Under the pieces are notes generated by a model, which was given only the letters and a program-made list of their open reading frames with translations, did no database searches and was not told the origin of the DNA. DNA of 64,000 nt from Shewanella sp. CG12_big_fil_rev_8_21_14_0_65_47_15 (GTDB lineage: Bacteria; Pseudomonadota; Gammaproteobacteria; Enterobacterales; Shewanellaceae), in contig NZ_PFGL01000027.1 of the NCBI RefSeq assembly GCF_002783505.1, forward strand, positions 1 through 64,000. Direction: 5' to 3'. Made by a program: the position numbers and the translations under genes. Position 1 is the stretch's first letter; the number at the start of each line of letters is the position of its first letter. Below are positions 1-8,109 of this stretch, in pieces.

Positions 1-373
1 AGCCAATGCAATCGGCACAGCCAATGCAATCGGCACAGCCAATGCAATCGGCGCAGCCAATGCAATCGGCACAAGCCAATGCAATCGGCACAGCCAATGC
101 AATCGGCACAGCCAATGCAATCGGCGCAGCCAATGCAATCGGCACAGCCAAGGCAATCGGCACAGCCAATACAATCGACGCAGCCAATGCAATCGACGCA
201 GCCAATGCAATCGACGCAGCCAATGCAATCGACGCAGCCAAGACAATCGGCACAGCCAATGCAATCGGCGCAGCCAAGGCAATCGGCACAGCCAATGCAA
301 TCGGCACAGCCAATGCAATCGGCACAGCCAAGGCAATCGGCACAGCCAAGGCAATCGGCACAGCCAATGCAAT
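1..373 (+). repeat. Tandem 18-bp repeat array encoding a hexapeptide repeat
   Basis: About 20 copies of an 18-bp unit run from the window edge to about position 373, where the sequence becomes unique. The unit encodes Met-Gln-Ser-Ala-Gln-Pro in one frame, with Arg or Ile replacing Met and Thr replacing Ala in some copies. All three forward frames are open through the array. Copies left of position 72 carry the hexapeptide in a different frame from those right of it, because one extra A is present at 73 or 74. The array probably continues left of the window. Confidence 0.95.
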
Positions 374-861
374 TAGCAGTGAATACGGGTAAGGCCACTG
401 TCTTAGCGACGGTTATGCCTATGACTATGACGTTCATCCCTATGGCGGCTAAAGTTCAGTCTAGGTTGGCTGTTGATGCTGACAGGGGAATTTCCGCTGA
501 GGAGAAGAATACGTTTATTGCTCAAGTGCTTTTGCCAGTTCATTCAAGTTCGGAAGTGAAGGAGGTCGGTGCGCAAGTCAGTGTGCTATCTAGTCAAGAA
601 GAATCACCAAGGTTAATGACTCGGATGGAGTGCTTCGGTGTAGGAGCCAAATTGGCGGCGCTCGGGGCTGGGCAGATGCCCATGATTGTCCAACCTGTGT
701 TGCCTTCCTCCATGCTGCATTACCAAATTGCGCCTGAGTATTTTACTCAATACGTGCAGCTGAATACCTATCGGGTGTTTTTCCGTAACAAGTACTACGT
801 CTTTCAATTTGAGGATCATAAAGTGACGAATTTTCTTGAGGACTATTATGACCGTCATTGA
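79..861 (+). CDS. Repeat-bearing protein of the T3SS cluster, 5' end not resolved
   Basis: The visible reading frame has about 16 Met/Arg-Gln-Ser-Ala-Gln-Pro hexapeptides followed by about 155 residues of unique sequence ending in an aromatic-rich stretch (FFRNKYYVFQFEDH). The stop overlaps the start of sctS by 14 bases, so it is translationally coupled to export-apparatus genes. I do not recognise the unique domain. Position beside sctS and the Pro/Gln-rich repeats make a needle-length regulator (SctP/YscP/InvJ type) conceivable, but the C-terminal T3S4 domain cannot be confirmed by eye. The true start is left of the window or destroyed by the frameshift near base 73. Each repeat offers an ATG but no ribosome binding site. 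Confidence 0.5.
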   Translation: MQSAQPMQSAQPMQSAQPMQSAQPRQSAQPIQSTQPMQSTQPMQSTQPMQSTQPRQSAQPMQSAQPRQSAQPMQSAQPMQSAQPRQSAQPRQSAQPMQLAVNTGKATVLATVMPMTMTFIPMAAKVQSRLAVDADRGISAEEKNTFIAQVLLPVHSSSEVKEVGAQVSVLSSQEESPRLMTRMECFGVGAKLAALGAGQMPMIVQPVLPSSMLHYQIAPEYFTQYVQLNTYRVFFRNKYYVFQFEDHKVTNFLEDYYDRH

Positions 862-1081
862 TGTCACCGCGGCCTGCTTAGAGATACTTAAAAACGCCAT
901 TATTATTTTCTCCCTGAGCTTTGTGGTGACGGGAGTCATTGTCGGTCTGTTACAAACGGTATTCAGTGTGCAAGATCCTGGTTTACCTATGGCGGCAAAG
1001 TTAGTCGTGTTTATCGTGCTACTGACACAAGTGGGTGGGGGAATTTATGATCAGTTCCATCTTCTATTTGGGCAACTCTGA
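848..1081 (+). CDS. sctS: T3SS export apparatus protein SctS (FliQ/YscS family)
   Basis: A 77-residue protein with two hydrophobic hairpins (about residues 15-38 and 52-70) and the FliQ-like layout of a short charged N-terminus, a first helix, a Gln/Pro linker region and a second helix. SctS forms part of the inner-membrane export gate with SctR and SctT. The ATG at 848 is chosen over the upstream alternative at 836 because a TGAGGA ribosome site precedes it. It overlaps the preceding gene. sctR and sctT, normally its neighbours, are not adjacent on the right; a chaperone-effector pair follows instead. Confidence 0.8.
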   Translation: MTVIDVTAACLEILKNAIIIFSLSFVVTGVIVGLLQTVFSVQDPGLPMAAKLVVFIVLLTQVGGGIYDQFHLLFGQL

Positions 1082-1123
1082 TGTTAGGCAATTGTTTTTG
1101 CGTTACCTGTTATTAACTTATAA

Positions 1124-1510
1124 ATGGAAAGTATGATGAAAAAATTGAGAGAAATTGTTTATAAAACACTTGTCGATAATTTTAATATTTCACCTAACCT
1201 ATTATCTAGGATTGAAGGGGATGATCCTATAGCGATTGAGTTGAAAGGGGGAGAGGAAATTTTCGTCTATCTTAACGATAGAACATTGCAAACGTTTATT
1301 GAAATTCCCTTACGTGATCAGCGGATGCTCAAAAATAAAGCCCCTAAAATAATCGAGAATCTCATGTCTGATGAAGAAATGTTCTTTAATATTAAAAAAG
1401 AAAAATTGATCCTTGTGACTGAATTTTCTGCCGATATCGCTAATGTTGAGCGAGTGTTGGCAGATAAGCTAAAGTTATTTAATAATGTGGTAGCATTTAT
1501 TAAGATTTAG
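1124..1510 (+). CDS. Class I type III secretion chaperone (InvB/SpaK-CesT type)
   Basis: A small 128-residue acidic protein with the alternating beta/alpha pattern of class I chaperones (for example LRDQRMLKNKAPKIIENL in the middle and a C-terminal helix rich in Leu and Val). Such proteins dimerise in the cytosol and bind the N-terminus of an effector to hold it secretion-competent. It lies 2 bases upstream of the candidate effector at 1513, the classic chaperone-effector arrangement. Starts at 1124, 1133 and 1136 are all possible. The family call is by size, fold pattern and context. Confidence 0.55.
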   Translation: MESMMKKLREIVYKTLVDNFNISPNLLSRIEGDDPIAIELKGGEEIFVYLNDRTLQTFIEIPLRDQRMLKNKAPKIIENLMSDEEMFFNIKKEKLILVTEFSADIANVERVLADKLKLFNNVVAFIKI

Positions 1511-1512
1511 TT

Positions 1513-2412
1513 ATGCCATTATCATCTGTGACTCAGTTATCTTCCCCCACGGCCATAACATCAACACTAAAAAACTCTGAAAAAGAGATAAGTGATTTTA
1601 AAAATAATGTAAAACAGGTTCGTAATATCGTTAATGGTGTTATCTATAGCCCTTTTAACAATGAAGATATGGTCACTCAAGCTATGGGGGTTAATACAGC
1701 AAGGGTGCTTAATGGCAAGCCAGCGTTACCTATTATTTGCTCTATGCTAAATAGAGGTGCACTGAAGTCTGCTATTAGTGATTTTAAATCTTCAGAATTA
1801 TCCGGCCGGCTGAAAGATGGGGCTTTGTATGAAAAAAAAATGGGCCCCTATATTAAAACTATGGGAGTTAAAGAGGTGCATACGGCTTTCCCATTAGAAA
1901 CAAAAAGGCTTGGAGAGTATCAATCTCTCAATCAGCTCGAAGTTATCGATCCCAAAATGTTAGCCGATAACAGCATTGAGAATATTTATGTGATAGGTCA
2001 TGGAGAAGCTGGCAGACCACATTTATACGAAGCGGTAAAGTGCAATAGTGGGAGTAAGCCGATAGCTGATGTTATCAGTGATATCAATAGTCTTTTGCGA
2101 AAAAAGACGAAAGTTGGCGTAAAAATAAAAATGACGGCGTGTGAAAGTGCTGACAGAGAGACATTGCAGTCTTTTAAGCAGACAAATGAGGCTAGCCAGA
2201 GAAAGAAGGGCATTGAGCCTTTAGCCAAGAGTGCAAAAGCAGAAGCAGAAAAACATTTTGCTGAAGCGCGAGTATTTGGGTATCACGGGTTAGGTATTAG
2301 TCGTGGGAGTGATTATATTTCACAGGCTCGATGTTTGGATGCGGATTTTGATAAAGAGACAGGTAACGTATCCCAATGGATAAAGGCGAGCTCTGTTAGA
2401 AAGGAATTTTAG
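1513..2412 (+). CDS. Candidate T3SS effector with clan CD cysteine protease signature
   Basis: A 299-residue protein directly behind a class I chaperone. The first 50 residues are Ser/Thr/Asn-rich with no membrane segment, like a type III secretion signal plus chaperone-binding region. A hydrophobic strand ends in Gly-His163-Gly164 (NIYVIGHGEAG), and a second ends in Ala209-Cys210 (VKIKMTACESA). This His-Gly/Ala-Cys pattern with 47 residues between His and Cys is the hallmark of clan CD peptidases and matches the spacing known for MARTX and TcdA/TcdB autoprocessing domains. Protease activity is inference. The downstream part is Lys/Ala-rich. The gene is visibly A/T-rich. Confidence 0.55.
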   Translation: MPLSSVTQLSSPTAITSTLKNSEKEISDFKNNVKQVRNIVNGVIYSPFNNEDMVTQAMGVNTARVLNGKPALPIICSMLNRGALKSAISDFKSSELSGRLKDGALYEKKMGPYIKTMGVKEVHTAFPLETKRLGEYQSLNQLEVIDPKMLADNSIENIYVIGHGEAGRPHLYEAVKCNSGSKPIADVISDINSLLRKKTKVGVKIKMTACESADRETLQSFKQTNEASQRKKGIEPLAKSAKAEAEKHFAEARVFGYHGLGISRGSDYISQARCLDADFDKETGNVSQWIKASSVRKEF

Positions 2413-2648
2413 GGGCATCAAAAGATAAGTGAACCTTCACTATATTCAGCGTTTAAACGTTAATGGATCAAATGAACGCGAGTCGGATATCAGTGCAGTG
2501 TTTTTTGTAACCAAGTGATCTTATTAGCAATAATTTTTATCGCAAATTTTCATTATGATTCCGATTTGTTCATTTGCTTGTCAGTGACGCTGGCGATTAA
2601 ATACTCATTAATTTAAAACCTAATAGATAAGAGGAGCTGCTGAAAATA
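2413..2648 (+). other. Intergenic region upstream of sctI
   Basis: These 236 A/T-rich bases separate the effector from the sctI-J-K operon. They probably hold that operon's promoter, but I see no clear -35/-10 pair. An AGAGGAG ribosome site lies at about 2629-2635, unusually far (about 13 bases) from the sctI ATG. Confidence 0.4.
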
Positions 2649-2894
2649 ATGGTAGATCTTAATGTGCAGGCAATCCAGCCGTCCGTGTTTGAAGATACCT
2701 TTAATAACATAGGTGAGGGTTTTCAAGAGATTATGGATAATTTACAAAAGATAAATGACGGCAAAACGATTACCTTGCAGGATACGTTAGCCTTACAGCA
2801 ATCGGTATTTCATTACAGCATGTTTCAGGAAACTGTGACTAAAATTGCTTCTAAGTCTGCGACTGCGATTAATGATGTAATGAAGGCGCAGTGA
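2649..2894 (+). CDS. sctI: T3SS inner rod protein SctI (PrgJ/YscI family)
   Basis: An 81-residue helical protein with no signal peptide or membrane segment. The C-terminal half (LALQQSVFHYSMFQETVTKI) has the amphipathic pattern of PrgJ/MxiI inner rod proteins, which sit under the needle and take part in substrate switching. The assignment is strengthened by the order sctI-sctJ-sctK, the same as prgJ-prgK-orgA in SPI-1. Its TGA overlaps the ATG of sctJ. The needle gene that usually precedes it is absent here. Confidence 0.65.
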   Translation: MVDLNVQAIQPSVFEDTFNNIGEGFQEIMDNLQKINDGKTITLQDTLALQQSVFHYSMFQETVTKIASKSATAINDVMKAQ

Positions 2895-3439
2895 TGAGAA
2901 AATTGTACTGGATAGTTTTTCTTGTACTCATTGGATGTAATGATCAGGGACGAGTGGAAGTCGCAAATTTTGATTCAGCCGATTATGCGAATAAGGTCGT
3001 TGTGTTGCTGGCTCGATATCAAGTTGCCGCGACCTTATCGACGAGTAAGGATCGACATTTAGTCTATGTAGAGAAAGAAAACTTAGCCCAGGCGCGGGAA
3101 GTACTCACAAAGTTTAATTTCTATTTTGAGCGAGAAGATCTCAATGACTTATTAGAGTCAAAATTTGCTAGCTTGAGTAAGTTAGAGATAGTGAAAGGAA
3201 ACTTACTTGAGAGTAGAGAGATATATAACAAAATCAGCGTTATTCCCAATGTGTTGCGGACAAGTGTGGTTGTAACGGGGGAAAAAAATAAGCGTGTTTC
3301 TGTTATTATTTTTAGCTTTGATGAAATTGATCGTGAAAACAAAGTGAGTATTGAGCGGTTTTTGAAGGGCATAGTTTCAGAGTTAGACACATTAACGGTC
3401 AGTTATTTTTTTCAGAATACGGGTAATGGAAAAGTATAA
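2894..3439 (+). CDS. sctJ: T3SS inner-membrane ring lipoprotein SctJ (PrgK/YscJ family)
   Basis: A 181-residue lipoprotein: the signal sequence ends in a VLIGC lipobox at Cys15. Two ring-building domains follow. The first, about residues 20-75, contains the family's 'ANKVVVLLARYQVAATL' pattern; the second is about residues 90-175. SctJ forms the inner ring of the basal body with SctD. The ATG at 2894 is preferred because it overlaps the sctI stop (TGATG). It is clearly shorter than PrgK/YscJ, at roughly 245-250 residues, and lacks their C-terminal transmembrane helix. Confidence 0.8.
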   Translation: MRKLYWIVFLVLIGCNDQGRVEVANFDSADYANKVVVLLARYQVAATLSTSKDRHLVYVEKENLAQAREVLTKFNFYFEREDLNDLLESKFASLSKLEIVKGNLLESREIYNKISVIPNVLRTSVVVTGEKNKRVSVIIFSFDEIDRENKVSIERFLKGIVSELDTLTVSYFFQNTGNGKV

Positions 3440-3959
3440 AAAGCTGCATCAAACTTATTTGCATTATTTGCTGGTTAATCGACGGCTTTCTCCGAATGAA
3501 TATAGTGTGCTTACCTCGCTGACTGAGCGTGAGATCCAATTATGGTTTACACCCATAAGGTCGAAAATCACTCATCTAGTGACAGTGTTGGGCCGTGTTG
3601 TTATGTACCAAGCTCGAATAAACGATGTTGCGGCTCGCTCTTGGTTATTGAGTCAGCAGTGTCTTAATCAAAGGCAATATCTCTGGTCTAACACGCTGGG
3701 GATTGAGTTGAATTCGGATGGTATGACAAGCATGTGCCCCCAAACAATGGGGCTGATATTGTTGGCGGAGCACAATCCGCGTCATGCCATCATTTGGGCG
3801 ATGAGACTCGGTGTGTCAGTGCCTGCATCGGTATTAGCCGTGCGCTCCCCTGCACGACTTGGGGTGTTTATTGCCCAAGTTGCTAGGGATGCCAGTATCG
3901 AACTCTCTGCCCCAAACTCTCAGTCTCAAACTCTTAGCCTTAAACCTAGGGTCGTGTAA
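3426..3959 (+). CDS. sctK: T3SS sorting-platform protein SctK (OrgA/YscK type)
   Basis: A 177-residue cytosolic protein that overlaps sctJ by 14 bases. It has Trp/Arg-rich helices (ARSWLLSQQCLNQRQYLW) and resembles OrgA/MxiK proteins, which link the C-ring pods to SctD. Sequence similarity in this family is weak, so the call leans on position after sctI-sctJ and on size. The last 15 residues are a low-complexity Ser/Gln/Leu tail. Confidence 0.55.
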   Translation: MEKYKKLHQTYLHYLLVNRRLSPNEYSVLTSLTEREIQLWFTPIRSKITHLVTVLGRVVMYQARINDVAARSWLLSQQCLNQRQYLWSNTLGIELNSDGMTSMCPQTMGLILLAEHNPRHAIIWAMRLGVSVPASVLAVRSPARLGVFIAQVARDASIELSAPNSQSQTLSLKPRVV

Positions 3960-3988
3960 ATAACGGTTCAAACTTGGATTGAAGAAAT

Positions 3989-4480
3989 ATGAAAAAAAAT
4001 GCAATACGACCCGGTGAAACCTGTGATGACTTTTTTGAACTGCTGAGTGGCACTGTGATTGAGCAAGACATTGCCGCTATGCGCAAGTCGCAGAAAATCA
4101 CAATAACTCAGTTAAAATCAATTTATGAGTTAGGGGTCAAGTTTTATACTGAATTTCAGTTCAAGGAAGCTGAGATTATATTTTCTGCTTATATTGGATT
4201 GAATCCCTATGATCATCGAGGTCCAGGCTGTTTAGCTGCGATACTCTTGGAAAAGGGACAGTTTAAAAGGGCACTGGAAGTGTTGAATATCTTAAAAACA
4301 TTTCCAACTAATGATCTTGATGAAACTATTCTCAATATTTCCTTGTGTCATTATAAATTGAAGGAATATACCGAGGCTAGTGTCACGTTCATTATAGTGA
4401 AAGCCGATAACTTAAATGATTTTTATTTGAAACGATACCACTACCTTAAGTTACAACTACGCCCATATTTACCTTCGTAA
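3989..4480 (+). CDS. Class II translocator chaperone with TPR repeats (SicA/LcrH type)
   Basis: A 163-residue protein with three tandem TPR-like repeats (about residues 45-145). It shows the SycD/LcrH signature of a YELGVKFY helix, a FKEAEIIF helix, then NPYDHRG. These chaperones bind the hydrophobic translocators SctE and SctB in the cytosol. The gene leads a run of tip-like and translocator genes, as in known T3SS operons. A purine-rich GAAGAAAT precedes the ATG. Confidence 0.8.
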   Translation: MKKNAIRPGETCDDFFELLSGTVIEQDIAAMRKSQKITITQLKSIYELGVKFYTEFQFKEAEIIFSAYIGLNPYDHRGPGCLAAILLEKGQFKRALEVLNILKTFPTNDLDETILNISLCHYKLKEYTEASVTFIIVKADNLNDFYLKRYHYLKLQLRPYLPS

Positions 4481-4511
4481 TGGGTAATGTCACAGAATAG
4501 AGACTCTATAA

Positions 4512-5699
4512 ATGATAGCGATGAATTCATTGGCGTTAACAGGCTCGATAAATGTCGACAGAAATAACTCACTTCAGTCTGAATTAAGTCAGGCCGATCT
4601 TAATGAGATGGATCGGTTAATTAAATCGGCCGCTCAACAAGAGGATAAGTTAGACCAGACTCTGCCTTTCACTCAGCGCGATGAGGTTCCTACTCAGACG
4701 CTGGCCGCTTTTGTTGCCCATCAAAAGCAGTTAGTCCTCTCTATGGTCAGTCAGAATCCAGAAAGTGCCATCGCCTTAGCGTTGGCGGGCAGTATAGAAG
4801 CTTATGGTAAGCAGTTGACTGTGCTTCAGGGATGGACCAATGGCGGCTTGCCTATGTTCGAGAGTGCCATGAAAGTGATGTTCGAAGGTTTTCTTAAGGA
4901 TGGTGTCACGGGTAGTGAACTTGAGGACTTATTTCAGCTAGCCATCATGGATTACATCTCGCACTCCGCAGACTACCCTGGTCTCAGTCAAGGCATGATA
5001 GACCAGATGTTACATTACTTAGAGAGCACAGGTTCCGGTTCCCATGGGTACCATGAAGGCTGGGATGGGGCGCAATTTGCAGCCAATAGCACGGCGATTT
5101 TTAACGCTATGTTAGCCAATGCACCGAGTGGCAGTTTGTGCCATGAAGTTTTGACTTATATGAAAGATACACAAGGTGCGCCCACTTCCTTGGTTGCTCA
5201 GTATCAAAATAATTTTGATAAAAATGGGGGATTTATTGGTGACCCAAGCTATCCGAGTGATGCTGGGATGTCCCCCATGTTACGCATGGCACTGATGGCG
5301 GCGTATCTGGAGAAGTATCCTGATGTGAAGCAGGAAACGATAGAGATGTTCTTAACGGCGCCAGTGGGTGAGTTGAATGCCTTTATTGTCAACAATACCC
5401 CTGGTGAGACCTATACCTCTGCTATGGATTTCCTGTTTAAGAATGATGGTCAAGCGAGTGGTGGAGGCTGGCGTGAAGTCGATCAAAATGGCCATAAGGT
5501 CATTGATTGGTACGGGACCGGATTGGACGCGAATTATTTTAAGGAGATTTATTCTGATTTCCCGCCGCGCGCATTGACCGATGAAGATATTAAAGAAATT
5601 AACCGTATCGGTGATCAAGTCAAGATGCTGCAGCAGACCCTCAAGTATTGGTTGCAGATTTGCCGTGATGAACAGTTAGCGGTCGCCCGCAATATCTAA
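4512..5699 (+). CDS. T3SS secreted protein, tandem paralogue 1 (candidate tip or filament)
   Basis: A 395-residue protein without signal peptide or membrane span. It is paralogous to the next gene: both share a 'QNPE/AxA...AxALAxSIExYG' helix near residue 90-100, a WTNGG motif, a GSGSH motif and a C-terminal block of about 41 identical residues. I cannot match it to a named family. Its place between the translocator chaperone and sctE is where tip (LcrV/IpaD) or filament (EspA) genes usually lie, so an extracellular apparatus role is inferred. Another start at 4521 is possible. Confidence 0.55.
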   Translation: MIAMNSLALTGSINVDRNNSLQSELSQADLNEMDRLIKSAAQQEDKLDQTLPFTQRDEVPTQTLAAFVAHQKQLVLSMVSQNPESAIALALAGSIEAYGKQLTVLQGWTNGGLPMFESAMKVMFEGFLKDGVTGSELEDLFQLAIMDYISHSADYPGLSQGMIDQMLHYLESTGSGSHGYHEGWDGAQFAANSTAIFNAMLANAPSGSLCHEVLTYMKDTQGAPTSLVAQYQNNFDKNGGFIGDPSYPSDAGMSPMLRMALMAAYLEKYPDVKQETIEMFLTAPVGELNAFIVNNTPGETYTSAMDFLFKNDGQASGGGWREVDQNGHKVIDWYGTGLDANYFKEIYSDFPPRALTDEDIKEINRIGDQVKMLQQTLKYWLQICRDEQLAVARNI

Positions 5700-5720
5700 C
5701 GCTCAATAAGGAGTCTTGCG

Positions 5721-6902
5721 ATGAGTATCAATGGTGTTCCTAGTCTTCAGTCCCAGTGGACTGTGTCATCTACAACCGAAAACGTCTCACCTAAAGCTCT
5801 GCCACCCATAGTGGCAGAACCGATGGAACCTAAGCTGGCGATTGCCGACCGTGCACTTGCTTCATTCGATGCTAAAACGGGTGATGTCACTCCATTACTT
5901 ATGGTTGCGGCGCAGCAAAAGCAAGTGGTTATGGCAATGGCGGGACAAAACGCTGAGGCCGTTATCGCCTCTGCACTCGCCGCCAGTATTGAAGGCTATG
6001 GCAGCCAATTGGACATAGTGAATAAGTGGACTAATGGTGGCAAATCGGCATTCGAGGCCGCCATTATGCAGATGTTCACTGCCATGAACGAGGGCGGGCT
6101 CAGCGGCATAGAGTACGAAAACATGTTCCAACTGGTGTTGCTCGATGTATTGAGCAATAGCAAAGAGTACGGTTTAGAGGACCCTAGCTTTTTGACCGAA
6201 CTGGGATTCTTACTGGAAAAAACCGGTAGTGGTAGCCATACCAACTGGGATTTCACCCCCGAGCAACTGGGAGCAAAAGTTAACAGTGTTTGGAATACGC
6301 TAAATAACGCCATTCAAAGCGGAAAAATCCCAACGAACAGCATTGCTTACCAAGCGATGTCGGCTATAAGTGGCGGCAATATCTCATCGACGACACCCAC
6401 AGAGTTATCGCGTCGTTTTACCTCGGCTGTGTATAACGATCCCAATGCAGGCGGTTGGATCACCGGTGGCCTTAATGATATCAGCCCTATGGCACGAATT
6501 GTGTTGTTGAGCGCGTTAAACGGCGATCAAACAGTATCGGCGGCCGAAGTCGAGACGATTCTCACTGGCAGTAAAGCCGAGGTCGATCGGCTACTCGTCA
6601 AACTAACCACTATGGATGCGATGGCGTACTTGTTCAGTGCTAAGTGTCCTGGTTGGCAGAATTCGTCGGACACCAGTAAACCGTTACCACCAGGGGTGAC
6701 TCAGGCCTTCGATTATGATGGAACGATTGCGGCCCAATATTTAACGGATCTTTATAACAATTTTTCTCCCAGACAGCTGACCGATGAAGATATTAAGGAA
6801 ATCAACCGGATTGGCGATCAAGTCAAGATGCTGCAGCAGACCCTTAAGTATTGGTTGCAAATTTGTCGCGATGAACAGTTAGCGGTCGCCCGCAATATCT
6901 AG
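5721..6902 (+). CDS. T3SS secreted protein, tandem paralogue 2 (candidate tip or filament)
   Basis: A 393-residue paralogue of the preceding gene, 21 bases downstream, with a strong AAGGAG ribosome site ahead of the ATG. N-terminal and central regions have diverged while the last 41 residues (from LTDEDIKEIN to AVARNI) are identical. The DNA of that block differs at many third positions, so the identity is kept by selection, not recent copying. No signal peptide is visible. Two different tip-like proteins could form a mixed complex or act as alternatives. Confidence 0.55.
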   Translation: MSINGVPSLQSQWTVSSTTENVSPKALPPIVAEPMEPKLAIADRALASFDAKTGDVTPLLMVAAQQKQVVMAMAGQNAEAVIASALAASIEGYGSQLDIVNKWTNGGKSAFEAAIMQMFTAMNEGGLSGIEYENMFQLVLLDVLSNSKEYGLEDPSFLTELGFLLEKTGSGSHTNWDFTPEQLGAKVNSVWNTLNNAIQSGKIPTNSIAYQAMSAISGGNISSTTPTELSRRFTSAVYNDPNAGGWITGGLNDISPMARIVLLSALNGDQTVSAAEVETILTGSKAEVDRLLVKLTTMDAMAYLFSAKCPGWQNSSDTSKPLPPGVTQAFDYDGTIAAQYLTDLYNNFSPRQLTDEDIKEINRIGDQVKMLQQTLKYWLQICRDEQLAVARNI

Positions 6903-7051
6903 AGGCTGGCGCGGGTGATAAATAAAAGGGCATGGTAACACTGGGGACATGCCGCTCGCATCGCGAGAATTTAGCTGTGCCAACTATCTTGAAAGCCATC
7001 GATAGCAAGGGTGCAGCTATTCCCAGTATCGTCACATGAAAGGAAATAAGT
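6903..7051 (+). other. Intergenic region upstream of sctE
   Basis: These 149 bases hold short inverted repeats (GGCATG/CATGCC around 6928-6952) but no convincing terminator. A good AAAGGAAAT ribosome site precedes the sctE ATG. Confidence 0.3.
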
Positions 7052-8095
7052 ATGAGTACATTCATGATCACCATCGCTGCGCCGAGCCTGATTGGCCCAG
7101 TCGATGAACAGAGCCAGAGCGTTCAGCGTCAGAGCGCCGAAGCGCCAGAATCGGCGAAGCCGAATCAACCCTTGCCGGGCAATGCTATCGGTGTGTCCGA
7201 TAGTCAGCTTTGGCGTATGGTGCAAGAGAGTATGAAACTGGCGGCAGAAGCGTTTTCTGGCACAGGTAAAGAAAACTCTGAAGCGAAAAAATCGCTGATC
7301 CAGCTCCAAAAAGATACACAAATCGAAGCGCTTAATGAGCGTATGGCACAAATTGAAGAGCAGAAGCAAGCCCAGAAGAGCCAAGGCATTTGGGGCAAGA
7401 TTGCCATGGCATTCGGCTTCCTCGCGGCAATTATCATGGCGCCCTTTAACCCTGTGATGGCCGCTGTGATGATAGGTGTCATGATTGCTGCGATCGTGAT
7501 ACCTAAAATTGTCGATAAGATCATGGAAGCCGCAGGGGTTTCTGAAGAGATCCGCGGTTATGTGTCTATGGGTCTAGAGATCGCCATCGGTATTATCGGC
7601 ATGATCGTTAGCTTCAATCCTGGCAATTTTTTGGCGAGTGCGAGTAAAGCAGTCGCCAGTGGTGCTGCCAAAGTCGCGACTCTGGTTGATAAAGCCGTCG
7701 ATGCCCTCAACACCATCAAGTCATTCAGTACCCTATCGACCAAAATTCAAAATACGGTCAATAAGATCATGAAATTTATCGAGCCTTTGCTCGAGAAGAT
7801 CAAGTCCTTTGCTGGTACCGGAGAAAAGTTGACGGCCAAAATTGGTCAGGCAAGTTCGGTCAGTTCAAATGTAACGTCTGTCGTGAGTAGTGGTTACGGG
7901 ATTAAGTCGGCCGATGTCGCCAAAGATCTGGAAATCGCTCAAGCGAACCAAGAGGAGCTGGAAACACGGATCCAACAAATCTTGACCATGCTAAATCAAG
8001 CATTACGCGCGGTAAGTCATGCGTTCGAATCACTCTTTAAAGTCAATAGTGATCAGCGCGAATACAACGACAAGATGATTTCAATCAATATGTAA
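7052..8095 (+). CDS. sctE: T3SS major translocator SctE (YopB/SipB/EspD type)
   Basis: A 347-residue protein with a coiled-coil N-terminal half (Gln/Lys/Glu-rich, about residues 70-108). A strongly hydrophobic pair follows at about 115-150 (AIIMAPFNPVMAAVMIGVMI), with a second segment at about 170-187, then a helical C-terminus. This is the two-transmembrane layout of the pore-forming translocator inserted into host membranes. It is followed 14 bases later by the second translocator and is presumably served by the TPR chaperone upstream. Confidence 0.8.
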   Translation: MSTFMITIAAPSLIGPVDEQSQSVQRQSAEAPESAKPNQPLPGNAIGVSDSQLWRMVQESMKLAAEAFSGTGKENSEAKKSLIQLQKDTQIEALNERMAQIEEQKQAQKSQGIWGKIAMAFGFLAAIIMAPFNPVMAAVMIGVMIAAIVIPKIVDKIMEAAGVSEEIRGYVSMGLEIAIGIIGMIVSFNPGNFLASASKAVASGAAKVATLVDKAVDALNTIKSFSTLSTKIQNTVNKIMKFIEPLLEKIKSFAGTGEKLTAKIGQASSVSSNVTSVVSSGYGIKSADVAKDLEIAQANQEELETRIQQILTMLNQALRAVSHAFESLFKVNSDQREYNDKMISINM

Positions 8096-8109
8096 GAGGA
8101 AGTTAAATT

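Noticed and set aside
1..373. CRISPR-like array
   Set aside because: Units are contiguous 18-bp repeats without spacers and encode a regular hexapeptide.
6..392. Separate 128-residue protein of Ala-Asn-Ala-Ile-Gly-Thr repeats
   Set aside because: It is an alternative frame of the repeat array with no ribosome site; it is described as the result of a frame change instead.
2016..2228. Antisense ORF in the protease-like effector
   Set aside because: It overlaps a well-supported gene and shows only composition-driven hydrophobicity.
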